From: a virus
DNA length: 22,004 nt
Virus record (IMG/VR): IMGVR_UViG_3300031825_000076
Coordinates: 1 to 22,004 of that record
Direction: 5' to 3' (one strand)
The notes under the pieces are model-generated. The model was not told the origin of the DNA and searched no databases. It saw nothing but the letters and a program-made list of their open reading frames with translations. Below, piece by piece: positions 13,285-20,684 of this stretch; positions within the stretch are counted from its first letter, which is position 1, and every line of letters starts with the position of its first letter. The translations under genes and the position numbers were made by a program.

Positions 13285-13640
13285 GCGAGCAGCTGACCGA
13301 AAGCCTCAAGGCCCTGCTCGGCGTCGAGGCCTTCGTCTCGCTCGCCGAGCGGTTCGGCGGGCGTCGGCTCTACGTGCCGCAGACGATCGGGCCTGATCAC
13401 GAGATCGCCGCGGCGATCGGCGCCGAGGCCGCGACGAAGCTCATGCGCCGCTACTCGCTCGCCTTCATCCGCGTCCCCCTTGCCCGCGCGCTCCGGGCGC
13501 GCCATTACCGCGCCCGCGGTCTCTCGAACGGCGAGATCGCCAGCAGGCTCGGCCTCACCGAGACCGGCGTCGACAAGCTGTTCGCCCGCATGGACCGCCC
13601 GCCCGCCAAGGGCAGCGGCCAGCTCTCCCTCAATATCTGA
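13281..13640 (+). CDS. mor: Mor-type transcription activator
   Basis: The 119 residues follow the Mor/C family of Mu: FGGRRLYVPQTI (residues 25-36; the dimerisation strand) and a C-terminal helix-turn-helix GLSNGEIASRLGLTETGVDKLFARM (80-104). Mor dimers activate middle/late promoters by binding an inverted repeat next to the -35 region. The downstream gap 13641-13737 is where such a promoter is expected. The start GTG 13281 overlaps the previous stop (GTGA) and has only a weak ribosome binding site. Confidence 0.88.
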   Translation: MSEQLTESLKALLGVEAFVSLAERFGGRRLYVPQTIGPDHEIAAAIGAEAATKLMRRYSLAFIRVPLARALRARHYRARGLSNGEIASRLGLTETGVDKLFARMDRPPAKGSGQLSLNI

Positions 13641-13654
13641 CGACAATGCGGCCG

Positions 13655-13674
13655 ATGCCCGCCGTGGCGGGCAT
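13655..13674 (+). terminator. Perfect inverted repeat after mor (probable transcript end or activator site)
   Basis: ATGCCCGCC (13655-13663) pairs with GGCGGGCAT (13666-13674) around a 2-base GT loop. It starts 14 bases after the mor stop. No T-run follows, so it is only a candidate terminator; the tight two-base spacer would also suit a protein-binding palindrome. Confidence 0.5.
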
Positions 13675-13737
13675 GCAACCGAGAGCCCCCGCACCGTAAG
13701 ACCATGCCCTGACGCAATTTTCGGACCGGGGGTCCAA
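13675..13737 (+). promoter_or_regulatory. Likely start region of the late/lysis transcript
   Basis: This is the only sizeable gap between mor and the large terminase and precedes the lysis cassette, so a Mor-driven promoter should lie here. A visible element is GGACC-GGG-GGTCC (13723-13735), an inverted repeat that overlaps the ribosome binding site of the next gene (ATG 13738) and could hide it in a stem. I found no clear -35/-10 pair, which is expected for activator-dependent promoters. Confidence 0.5.
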
Positions 13738-14022
13738 ATGGGCAAGTGGTTCATCGCCGAATGGCGGGAAGCGTGGCGCTTCTCGTCGCTGTGGGTCGGC
13801 ACTGTCGGCATGGGTGTGCTGATGGCGTGGAACATGATGCCGCCCGCGGTGCGCGCCGCGCTGCCCGACCGCGTCGAGCTGTTCGTGGGCCTGTTCCTGT
13901 GGCTGGCGCTGCTGCTCGCGCGGATCTGGCGCCAGCCCTGGTCGCAGGCGAAGATCGACGCCAAGCGGGCAGCTGCGCAGCCCGACGACTATAGCCACTG
14001 GAACGACCAGGCCCATGGCTGA
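13738..14022 (+). CDS. Holin-like membrane protein, 94 aa
   Basis: Two hydrophobic segments, SSLWVGTVGMGVLMAWNMM (about 16-35) and VELFVGLFLWLALLLARIW (about 46-64), flank a short loop. The end is charged and cytoplasmic-like (SQAKIDAKRAAAQPDDY). It resembles the DUF7940-like phage holin family often placed before the endolysin. The start at 13738 follows an inverted repeat that may control its translation, and it overlaps the endolysin gene by 8 bases. Role as holin is inference from size, topology and place. Confidence 0.75.
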   Translation: MGKWFIAEWREAWRFSSLWVGTVGMGVLMAWNMMPPAVRAALPDRVELFVGLFLWLALLLARIWRQPWSQAKIDAKRAAAQPDDYSHWNDQAHG

Positions 14023-14641
14023 GCCGGCATCCACCAGCGCCAGGAAAGGCGCCCTCGCCGCGGCGATCGCCGCGATCATCGCCGCCGTCGTCACCGTCGA
14101 GGGCGGTTACATCGATCATCCGGACGATCCGGGCGGCGCCACCAAGTACGGCGTCACCGAGGCCGTCGCGCGGGCGAACGGCTACCGCGGCGACATGCGC
14201 GACCTGACGTATGAGCAGGCCACCGGGATCTACGTGCAGCAATACGTCGAGAAGCCCGGCTTCGACGGCATCGTGGCCTACAGCCAGGCGCTCGGCGAGG
14301 AAATCACCGACAGCGGGGTCAACTTCGGCCCGCACCGGCCCGGCTGCTGGCTGCAGACCGCGCTCAACGCGCTCAACCGCCAGCAGCGCGACTATCCCGA
14401 CCTCAGGGTGGACTGCGCGGTCGGGCCGGCGACGGTCGCCGCCTATGCGGCGCTGGCGAGCAAGCGCGGCGACCTGAAGGCGTGCGAGATGGTGCTGAAG
14501 CTGGTCGAAGCGCAGCAGGGCGCCGAGTATCTCCGGCTCGCGGCCGCCAACGACAGGCTCGAGCAGTTCATGGCGGGCTGGGCCGATCGCCGGCTCGGCA
14601 ACGTGCCGATCGCGCATTGTGCGCGGGGCGGTGCCCGATGA
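14015..14641 (+). CDS. Endolysin, GH108-type muramidase with possible SAR anchor
   Basis: The 208-residue protein has the GH108 (glycosyl hydrolase 108) signature EGGYIDHPDDPGGATKYGVT (29-48) with the catalytic Glu29 at the start. The PG_binding_3 segment follows, with ITDSGVNFGPHRPGCWLQTALNAL. The first 28 residues have a weakly hydrophobic stretch, KGALAAAIAAIIAAVVTVEGG, typical of a signal-arrest-release anchor that holds the enzyme inactive until the holin opens. It digests the peptidoglycan in the periplasm at lysis. Confidence 0.9.
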   Translation: MAEPASTSARKGALAAAIAAIIAAVVTVEGGYIDHPDDPGGATKYGVTEAVARANGYRGDMRDLTYEQATGIYVQQYVEKPGFDGIVAYSQALGEEITDSGVNFGPHRPGCWLQTALNALNRQQRDYPDLRVDCAVGPATVAAYAALASKRGDLKACEMVLKLVEAQQGAEYLRLAAANDRLEQFMAGWADRRLGNVPIAHCARGGAR

Positions 14642-14862
14642 CCGTCGCCGATTATGTCCTCGCGATCGCCGGCCTGCTCGCGTGCCTCGCCTGGGCGGCG
14701 GTCTCCGGGCTGGTGTCACAGATCGATTCCTTCATGCCGGCGCCCGACAATACGAGCGCCCGGCTCGGCCGCGGCGGATGCCTCTCGCTGGTGCTGGCGC
14801 TCCTTGCGGGAGGTTATTTCGGCGGCGTTCTCTGGAACGGCGACTGGGGCTGGCTGCTGTGA
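14638..14862 (+). CDS. Second small holin/antiholin-like membrane protein, 74 aa
   Basis: Two membrane segments (YVLAIAGLLACLAWAAVSGLV, residues 6-26; CLSLVLALLAGGYFGGVLW, about 48-66) enclose a polar loop. It overlaps the endolysin and the Rz-like gene at its ends. Its place suits an antiholin or second holin, but the sequence does not decide which. Confidence 0.72.
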   Translation: MTVADYVLAIAGLLACLAWAAVSGLVSQIDSFMPAPDNTSARLGRGGCLSLVLALLAGGYFGGVLWNGDWGWLL

Positions 14863-15332
14863 CCGGCATCCGCTTCTACGTCGGCCTGGGCGTGGGCCTA
14901 GCGTTCCTCCTGACGATCGCCTGGGCGCTGCGGCTCGAACAGCTGCGCGGCGACTGGCAGGGCAGGTTCAAAGCACTCGACGGGCAGGCGAACAGCGTGC
15001 TCGCGGCGGCGCGCGTCGCGGCCGACAATCCCCGCCTCACGTGGGGCGGTGTCGCCGGCCAGGTCTATGCACTCGGCGACGACAGGCGCGCCCTGACCGC
15101 GGCGATCGCGGCCCAGAACGTGGCGATCGACGACATGGCGCGCGAGGCTGTGCGGCTGCGCGCCGGCGCCGCCGAGCTGAAGCGCATCGCCGACCTCGCG
15201 CGGGCGCAGCGACAGAGCGCGCTCGACCGGCTGGCCGACATGGCGATCACGCCGGGCACGCGCGACGATTGCGAGCAGCTGCTGCGCGAGGCCGAGGAAG
15301 CGCTCGATCTGGTCTACGAGGCCGGGCTGTGA
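14859..15332 (+). CDS. Rz-like inner-membrane spanin, 157 aa
   Basis: GTG 14859 overlaps the previous stop (GTGA). A single N-terminal membrane segment (FYVGLGVGLAFLLTIAWAL, about 5-23) is followed by a long helical periplasmic part with alternating charges (RLRAGAAELKRIADLARAQRQSALDRLADMA), as in i-spanins. The next gene is an Rz1-type lipoprotein, so the pair probably fuses inner and outer membranes in the last step of lysis. Confidence 0.78.
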   Translation: MTGIRFYVGLGVGLAFLLTIAWALRLEQLRGDWQGRFKALDGQANSVLAAARVAADNPRLTWGGVAGQVYALGDDRRALTAAIAAQNVAIDDMAREAVRLRAGAAELKRIADLARAQRQSALDRLADMAITPGTRDDCEQLLREAEEALDLVYEAGL

Positions 15333-15625
15333 TCCGCCGCTTCGCCATCGCCCTGGCGGCCGCGCTGGCGGGCTGCGCGAGCACGCCCGGTACGATCGTG
15401 CGCGACCGGCCGGTACCGGTGAACGTGCCCGTGCCGCAGCCTTGCGCCGGCGAGCGGCCGGCGAAGGTGCAGCCGTTGAAGGAGCGGGTGCCGCCGGCCG
15501 AGTGGGCGCAGCACGACGTGCGGCAGAAGGCCGCGCTGGTCGGGGGCCAGGGGCTCGATCGGCAAGCCTACGGCGAGCAGCTCGATGCGGCGACGGCCGG
15601 GTGTCCGGAAGTGGGAGGGGGCTGA
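15329..15625 (+). CDS. Rz1-like outer-membrane lipoprotein spanin, 98 aa
   Basis: GTG 15329 overlaps the Rz-like stop. The N-terminus is a lipoprotein signal: RRFAIALAAALAGC, with a lipobox LAGC and the lipidated Cys at residue 16. The mature part is proline-rich (VRDRPVPVNVPVPQPC), a mark of o-spanins. It is in tandem with the Rz-like gene, not nested within it. Confidence 0.82.
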   Translation: MIRRFAIALAAALAGCASTPGTIVRDRPVPVNVPVPQPCAGERPAKVQPLKERVPPAEWAQHDVRQKAALVGGQGLDRQAYGEQLDAATAGCPEVGGG

Positions 15626-15876
15626 TGTTCAAGAAGTGCCTTGCCGTAGGGCTCGCGGCGCTGGCGATGTCATGGCCGGTGTCGTTCGCTCAGAGCGGCG
15701 GTCAGTTGGTCGAAGCCATCGAGCCCGAACGTCAGCGGCGCCCTGTGCGCCGCGTCTCCGTCGCGAGCTTGCCGGCGAAGTACCGCAACCGTCGCAAGGC
15801 AGGCAAGCCGAAGCGCCGTCCGAACCGCCTGCACATCTCGAGGCGGGTTCGTCGCCGGCATCGCAAGGCTGCATGA
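15625..15876 (+). CDS. Small exported, strongly basic protein, 83 aa
   Basis: ATG 15625 (one-base overlap, GGGAGGGG upstream) begins a signal peptide MFKKCLAVGLAALAMSWPVSFA, cleaved probably after residue 22. The tail is extremely rich in Arg, Lys and His (YRNRRKAGKPKRRPNRLHIS and more). Such a polycation could bind lipopolysaccharide, teichoic-like polymers or nucleic acid in the periplasm. No family recognised. It lies directly behind the spanin pair, so an added role in lysis is possible. Confidence 0.65.
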   Translation: MFKKCLAVGLAALAMSWPVSFAQSGGQLVEAIEPERQRRPVRRVSVASLPAKYRNRRKAGKPKRRPNRLHISRRVRRRHRKAA

Positions 15877-16100
15877 TGGACGCGGGCGAGCGCCAGATCG
15901 AGGCCGCCGAGCGGTTCGTTGCGCTGGAGACGGATGCGGCGATCGCCGGCATTCGCGCTTCGCTGCGCGTGGAGAGCGACGGGCTCTGCAGCGACTGCGA
16001 GGAAGCGATCGACGCCCGCCGGCTGGCGGCTCTGCCCTCGGCCCAGCGTTGTATCGCCTGCCAGAAGAAGTTCGAAGGAGGACGCCTTGGAGGCCGCTAG
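15873..16100 (+). CDS. TraR/DksA-type C4 zinc-finger protein, 75 aa
   Basis: The four zinc cysteines are Cys39, Cys42 (LCSDCEEAI) and Cys60, Cys63 (CIACQ), with the typical 'arginine-leucine-Ala' stretch between (DARRLAALPSAQR). This is the C-terminal half of DksA/TraR. Short members, like TraR and phage homologues, bind RNA polymerase directly without ppGpp. ATG 15873 overlaps the previous stop. Confidence 0.85.
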   Translation: MMDAGERQIEAAERFVALETDAAIAGIRASLRVESDGLCSDCEEAIDARRLAALPSAQRCIACQKKFEGGRLGGR

Positions 16101-16443
16101 CCAGTGGATCGCGCTGATCGCGCTGTTGGTCAGTATCGTCAACACCGTGGCCGTGTGGGTCAGCCGGCCGGGCAAGCTGGCAAAGGAGCGGCATGACGCG
16201 CTCAAGGAATGGGTCGACAAAACCGTCGATACGCTCAGCAAGGCGACGTCCGACAGCCTGAAGGCGCACGACCGGCGCATCCAGGCGGTCGAGGGCGATC
16301 AGAAGCACATGCCGACGACCGACGACTTCCACGAGCTGAGCAAGCAAGTCGCCGGGCTGGAAGCTTCGCTCAAGGCCCAGGTCGAAGGGCTCAGCCACAC
16401 GGTACGCCGGATCGACGATTACCTCAGGGAAGAGAGCCGATGA
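16087..16443 (+). CDS. DUF2730-like membrane/coiled-coil protein, 118 aa
   Basis: The start is TTG 16087, with AAGGAGG 5 bases upstream, the best ribosome binding site in this region; no ATG gives a full membrane segment. The N-terminal membrane segment is QWIALIALLVSIVNTVAVWV (6-25). It is followed by a charged coiled coil (HDALKEWVDKTVDTLSKATSDSLKAHDRRI) to the end. This matches the Mu-like DUF2730 family that sits before the terminase genes. Function unknown. Confidence 0.78.
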   Translation: MEAASQWIALIALLVSIVNTVAVWVSRPGKLAKERHDALKEWVDKTVDTLSKATSDSLKAHDRRIQAVEGDQKHMPTTDDFHELSKQVAGLEASLKAQVEGLSHTVRRIDDYLREESR

Positions 16444-16736
16444 GCTACGACGCGACGATCGCCGAGGACGCGCGGCTGTTCATCCTCAGAGAGCTGGCAG
16501 CGCAGACCGACGGCCGGCTCAACGAGCTGCTGCTCCAGCGCTTGCTGGAGGCGCGCTATGGCATCGCCCGATCGCGCGAATGGGTACAGACCCAGATGCG
16601 CAAGCTGGCCGAGCTCGGCGTGGTCGAGCTGGTCGAGGCGGCGTTCCTGGTCGCGCAGATCGGGCGCGCCGGGCGCGACCACCTGGCATCGCGCTCGATC
16701 GTTGCCGGCATCACGCGGCCTTCGGAGATCGATTGA
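16440..16736 (+). CDS. Winged-helix type protein before the small terminase, 98 aa
   Basis: Residues about 10-75 have the pattern of a winged helix: ARLFILRELAAQTDGRLNELLLQRLLEARYGIARSREWVQTQMRKLAELGVVEL, then a wing AFLVAQIGRAGRDHL. Mu-like phages have a protein of this kind in the same place, between DUF2730 and the small terminase. Role unknown; regulation or DNA contact is plausible. Confidence 0.78.
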   Translation: MSYDATIAEDARLFILRELAAQTDGRLNELLLQRLLEARYGIARSREWVQTQMRKLAELGVVELVEAAFLVAQIGRAGRDHLASRSIVAGITRPSEID

Positions 16737-17335
16737 TGGCGAGCGCGGCTGACAGGCGCGAAGGTCGCGGCCGGCTTTCCTCGATCGACCTGCTCCCGGA
16801 CGAAGCCGAGGAGGACGTGGTCTGGGCGCTCGAGCAGCTGCGCGACCACAAGCTGCCGCAGGTCATCATCCTGGTCGAGTTCAACGACCGCCTGGTGGCC
16901 AAGGGTATCAAGCCGATCAGCAAGTCGGCCTGGAACCGCTACGCGGTGCGCAAGGCGATCCAGTTCCGCCGGCTCGACGAGGGCCAGCGCATCGCCGGCG
17001 AGCTGGCCGCCTCGCTCGGCACGGACGGCGCCGATCAGATGACCGTGGCGATCGCCGAGATGCTCAAGCTGGCGATCTTCGAGCGGCTGGAGAACGGGGT
17101 CTCGGACCCGAAGGCGATGATGGAAATCGGGCGCGCCATCTCGTCGGCCGTGAGTGCGCAGAAGGCATCGGCCGAGCTTCGCCGCAAGCTCGAGGACAAT
17201 GCGCTCGCCCGCGTGGGCAAGGCCATCGACAAGGCCGGCGAGGCTCTGGCCGGCGATCCGGCGCTCGCGTCCGATCCCGCCACGGTGCTGCAGAAGATCC
17301 GCGAGGACGTGTACGGGATCTTCGATCGGTCGTGA
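16736..17335 (+). CDS. Small terminase subunit, Mu gp27-like (DUF3486)
   Basis: The 199-residue protein reads SSIDLLPDEAEEDVVWALEQLRDHKLPQVIILVEFNDRLVAKGIKPISKSAWNRYAVRKA in its first third, the characteristic DUF3486 block. It is followed by a helical part. The place, directly before and 4 bases overlapping the large terminase, agrees. It would recognise the packaging site and load the ATPase/nuclease partner; in Mu-like phages packaging starts near the left end, here near position 101. Confidence 0.88.
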   Translation: MASAADRREGRGRLSSIDLLPDEAEEDVVWALEQLRDHKLPQVIILVEFNDRLVAKGIKPISKSAWNRYAVRKAIQFRRLDEGQRIAGELAASLGTDGADQMTVAIAEMLKLAIFERLENGVSDPKAMMEIGRAISSAVSAQKASAELRRKLEDNALARVGKAIDKAGEALAGDPALASDPATVLQKIREDVYGIFDRS

Positions 17336-18705
17336 CCCAGCCTGCAGTTCCTCTGTTCGGTTACCAGCGACGGTGGTTCCTCGACCGGAGGCGCTTCAAG
17401 CTCGGCAAGTTCGCGCGCCAGACCGGCAAGACGTTCACCACCACGCTGGAGATCGTCGACGACTGCTACGAGCACGCGCTGCAGGGCAAGCGCACCCGCT
17501 GGGTGATCCTCAGCCGCGGCGAGCGCCAGGCGCGCGAGGCGATGAACGAAGGGGTCAAGCTCCACGCGCAGGCCTACGGCATGGCGATCGAGGCGCAGGA
17601 GTTCGACTGGCGCGGCGAGAGCGGCAGCTACCGCGCGCTCGAGATCGAGCTGCCGCACGGCTCGAAGATCACGGCGCTGCCCTCCAACCCCGACACCGCC
17701 CGCGGCTTCAGCTCCAACGTGTTCCTCGACGAATTCGCGTTCCACAAGGATAGCGGCGCGATCTGGAAGGCCCTCTTCCCGGTCATCTCGGCCGGCTGGA
17801 AGCTGCGCGTCACCTCCACGCCGAACGGCAAGTCGGGCAAGTTCTACGAGCTCGACACAGCGCAGGACGATACCTGGTCGCGCCACATCGTCGATATCTA
17901 CCAGGCGGTCGCCGATGGCCTGCCACGCGACATCGACGAGCTGCGCGCGGGCATCGCCGACGAGGACGCCTGGGCGCAGGAGTACGAACTGGTCTACCTC
18001 GACGAGGCGAGCGCGTGGCTGTCCTACGACCTGATCAGCTCGGTCGAGGACGAGAACGCCGGCATTCCGGAGCTCTACCAGGGCGGGCCATGCTTCGTCG
18101 GCCGCGACATCGGCCGGCGCCACGATCTCCACGTCATCTGGGTGTGGGAGCAGATCGGCGACGTGCTGTGGGAGCGCGAGCGGATCGAGCAGAAGCGCGC
18201 CACCTTCGCCGACATGGACGCCGCTTTCGACGAGGTCATGCTGCGCTACAATGTCGCGCGGGCCTGCATCGACCAGACCGGCATGGGCGAGAAGGTCGTC
18301 GAGGATGCGCAGCGCCGTTATGGCAGCCGGATCGAGGGGGTGCTGTTCACCGGTCCGAACAAGCTGATCATGGCCACCCGCGGCAAGGAGCACTTCGAAG
18401 ACCGCCGCGTCCGCATAACCGAAGGCGACCCGGCCTTGCGGGCGGATCTGCACAAGCTGCGCAAGGTCGCCTCCGCCACGGGCGCACCGCGCTTCGTTGC
18501 CGATCGCGATGACGACCACGCCGACCGCACCTGGGCGGCCTTCCTCGGCATCCATGCGGCGGACAACGGCCTGCACAGTTACGGCTACGAACCGATCCAC
18601 CGGCATCGGGGCGACGCCTATGACGGACGCGAGGACGACGACGAGCGCCGCTCCTGGTGGCGGCCGCCGCTCGGTTCCGGCCGGTACGCCGGAGGCTCGA
18701 TTTGA
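17332..18705 (+). CDS. Large terminase subunit, Mu gp28-like
   Basis: The 457-residue protein starts with GTG 17332, overlapping the small-terminase stop. The ATPase has Walker A RQTGKT (29-34) and Walker B NVFLDEF (129-135). The nuclease half carries the acidic residues Asp259 (VGRDIG), Asp314 (CIDQTGMG) and the DDDHAD cluster (393-398), typical of the RNase H-like terminase nuclease. It cuts DNA and drives packaging into the procapsid. Mu-like terminases make headful cuts from the phage end into host DNA. Confidence 0.93.
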   Translation: MTQPAVPLFGYQRRWFLDRRRFKLGKFARQTGKTFTTTLEIVDDCYEHALQGKRTRWVILSRGERQAREAMNEGVKLHAQAYGMAIEAQEFDWRGESGSYRALEIELPHGSKITALPSNPDTARGFSSNVFLDEFAFHKDSGAIWKALFPVISAGWKLRVTSTPNGKSGKFYELDTAQDDTWSRHIVDIYQAVADGLPRDIDELRAGIADEDAWAQEYELVYLDEASAWLSYDLISSVEDENAGIPELYQGGPCFVGRDIGRRHDLHVIWVWEQIGDVLWERERIEQKRATFADMDAAFDEVMLRYNVARACIDQTGMGEKVVEDAQRRYGSRIEGVLFTGPNKLIMATRGKEHFEDRRVRITEGDPALRADLHKLRKVASATGAPRFVADRDDDHADRTWAAFLGIHAADNGLHSYGYEPIHRHRGDAYDGREDDDERRSWWRPPLGSGRYAGGSI

Positions 18706-18766
18706 GGCCCGTGGAGCGCCTTCAGGCCCTCCCACCGCGGAGTGACCACCCGACTGGCCTCTTAGA

Positions 18767-18785
18767 GCCGTTTAAACGGCGTTTT
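18767..18785 (+). terminator. Palindrome followed by short T-run, candidate terminator
   Basis: GCCGTTTAAACGGC (18767-18780) folds with a 5-bp stem GCCGT/ACGGC around TTAA and is followed by GTTTT. It lies 62 bases after the large-terminase stop, in a gap before the portal gene. The stem is short, so termination may be partial. The surrounding gap 18706-18817 holds no other gene that I can support. Confidence 0.55.
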
Positions 18786-18817
18786 GGGGCATTTTCATTC
18801 CGAGGGGAGATCGTCTG

Positions 18818-18856
18818 ATGTGGCCTATCGCTGCGCTGCTCGAGGCCGGGCGATGA
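18818..18856 (+). CDS. 12-codon ORF coupled to the portal gene
   Basis: ATG 18818 has AGGGGAG about 8 bases upstream and reads MWPIAALLEAGR, stopping at TGA 18854-18856. Its stop overlaps the portal ATG (18853) as ATGA. The good ribosome binding site belongs to this small frame and not to the portal start, suggesting a leader peptide whose translation opens the portal start. Whether the peptide itself does anything is unknown. Confidence 0.5.
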   Translation: MWPIAALLEAGR

Positions 18857-20433
18857 GCGGCCTGGTCGATCGGTGGGGCAACCCGCTGCGCAAGGAGCTG
18901 CTGACCAGGGATGTGGCGGGCCCGACGCTTGCCGGCGTCCGCCAGCCTGTCTCCGGCTATCCGGGCGACGGCCTGACGCCGGTGCGCCTGGCGAGGATCC
19001 TGCGCGACGCCGATCAGAATGATCCGCTTGCCTACTTCGAGCTCGCCGAGCAGATCGAGGAGCGCGACCTGCACTACGTTGGCGTGCTCGGCACCCGCAA
19101 GCGCAGCGTCAGCCAGGTTGATGTGACCGTCGAGGCCGCATCGGAGAGCGCCGAGGACGAGCGCCGCGCCGAAATGGTACGTGAGTGGCTCAAACGCGAC
19201 GAGCTCGCCGACGAGACCTTCGACATCCTCGACGCGATCGGCAAGGGCGTCAGCTGGTGCGAGATCGTCTGGGACACGAGCTCCGGGCAGTACCGGCCCG
19301 ATCGGCTCGAATGGCGCGACCCGCGCTGGTTCAACTTCGACCGCGATGGCACCACGCCGCTGCTGCGCGGCGGTGAGGAGGGCAACGCCCAGGACGCGCC
19401 GCTGCCGGCGTTCAAGTTCATCCGCCTGACGATCAAGGCCAAGTCCGGCCTGCCGATCCGCTCCGGCCTCGCGCGCCTCGCCGCCTGGAGCTGGATGTTC
19501 AAGGCCTACGCCCAGCGCGACTGGGCGATCTTCACCCAGACCTACGGGCAGCCGGTCCGCATCGGCCGGTATCACTCCGGCGCGTCGAAGGAGGACCGGG
19601 ATACGCTGTACCGGGCGGTAGCCAACATCGCCGGCGACTGCGCGGCGATCGTGCCCGAGGAGATGAAGATCGAGTTCATCGAATCGAAGAACGTCACCGC
19701 GGGCTCCGACCTCTACGAGAAGCGCGCCGACTGGCTCGACCGGCAGATCTCGAAGGCGGTACTCGGCCAGACCAACACCACCGACGCCCAGGCAGGCGGT
19801 CTCGGTTCCGGCCAGGCCAATGTCCACAACGATGTCCGCGAAGATATCGAGACGGCCGACTGCAAGGCGCTCTCGGCCGTGCTCAACCGCGACCTGATCC
19901 GGCCGTGGATGGATCTCGAGTTCGGACCCGGCGATGCCTACCCGCGCGTGGTGATCGCGCGGCCAAAGCAGGAAGACCTCAAGCTGCTGTCTGACAGCCT
20001 CGCCCAGCTGGTGCCGATCGGCCTGCGCGTCAGCCAGTCCGAGATCCGCGACAAGTTCGGGCTCGGCGAGCCGGGCGACGGCGACGAGGTGCTGTCGCGA
20101 GCGCCGGCCGCATCGCCGACCGCCGAGCCGCCGATCGGCGCCAGGCCCGGCGAGAAGCCCAGCTTGTCGCTGCACCAGCGCGAGAAAGTGGACAACCACC
20201 CGGCCGAGCTGATCGCGCGCCAGCTGGCCGAGCTCGGCGTGCCGGCGGTCGAGGCGATGGCCGGCTCGATCGAGACCATGCTCGAGCGCGCGAACGACAT
20301 GGGCGAGTTCCGCGCCATGCTATCGGCCGCCTACGGCGAGCTCGACAGCAGCGAGCTTGCGGCCCTGCTCGCCGGCGGGATGCTCGCCGCTCATGCCGCC
20401 GGCCGGAGCGACCTGGTCGACGAGAGCAAGTAA
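18853..20433 (+). CDS. Portal protein, Mu gp29-like (DUF935)
   Basis: The 526-residue protein begins at ATG 18853 (MSGLVDRWGNPLRKELLTRDVAGP). The beginning and the core (HYVGVLGTRKRSVSQVDVTVEAA; FDILDAIGKGVSWCEIVW; YGQPVRIGRYHSGASKEDRDTL) are the conserved blocks of the DUF935/Mu gp29 portal family. The frame is open upstream to a TTG at 18784, but that start is not supported by this family. The portal forms the 12-fold ring at the vertex through which DNA enters. Confidence 0.92.
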   Translation: MSGLVDRWGNPLRKELLTRDVAGPTLAGVRQPVSGYPGDGLTPVRLARILRDADQNDPLAYFELAEQIEERDLHYVGVLGTRKRSVSQVDVTVEAASESAEDERRAEMVREWLKRDELADETFDILDAIGKGVSWCEIVWDTSSGQYRPDRLEWRDPRWFNFDRDGTTPLLRGGEEGNAQDAPLPAFKFIRLTIKAKSGLPIRSGLARLAAWSWMFKAYAQRDWAIFTQTYGQPVRIGRYHSGASKEDRDTLYRAVANIAGDCAAIVPEEMKIEFIESKNVTAGSDLYEKRADWLDRQISKAVLGQTNTTDAQAGGLGSGQANVHNDVREDIETADCKALSAVLNRDLIRPWMDLEFGPGDAYPRVVIARPKQEDLKLLSDSLAQLVPIGLRVSQSEIRDKFGLGEPGDGDEVLSRAPAASPTAEPPIGARPGEKPSLSLHQREKVDNHPAELIARQLAELGVPAVEAMAGSIETMLERANDMGEFRAMLSAAYGELDSSELAALLAGGMLAAHAAGRSDLVDESK

Positions 20434-20684
20434 TGGGGCGGCTCAGCTGCCACCGCCTCGTGGTCGAACTGGCCGCGCCGCTGCTCGAGCAGGCAATGCC
20501 GATCGGCGGCGGAGCCCTGCCTGACGTGGTGCTCGGCTGGCGGGACAGCTGCGGCCGCATTCGTCGCGTACGGGCCGACTATCCGAACGGCTGGCGCCTC
20601 GACCTTCGCGTCAACACCAGGGGCGAGATCACGAGCCACCACGGCTCGATCCGCCTCAGGGGCAAGGTTCGCGGCCGTGCCTGA
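20433..20684 (+). CDS. Hypothetical protein between portal and head morphogenesis genes, 83 aa
   Basis: ATG 20433 overlaps the portal TAA by one base. The protein is beta-rich and basic (VVLGWRDSCGRIRRVRADYPNGWRLDLRVNTRGEITSHHGSIRLRG). No family recognised. It overlaps the following gene by 8 bases. Confidence 0.65.
   Translation: MGRLSCHRLVVELAAPLLEQAMPIGGGALPDVVLGWRDSCGRIRRVRADYPNGWRLDLRVNTRGEITSHHGSIRLRGKVRGRA

Noticed and set aside
17035-18735. Long leftward ORF (566 codons) opposite the terminase genes
   Set aside because: It is antisense to clear terminase genes, and its translation is a low-complexity mix rich in Val, Asp, Ala and Arg, typical of a shadow frame in GC-rich DNA.
18772-20199. 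Leftward ORF (475 codons) opposite the portal gene
   Set aside because: Antisense shadow of the DUF935 portal.
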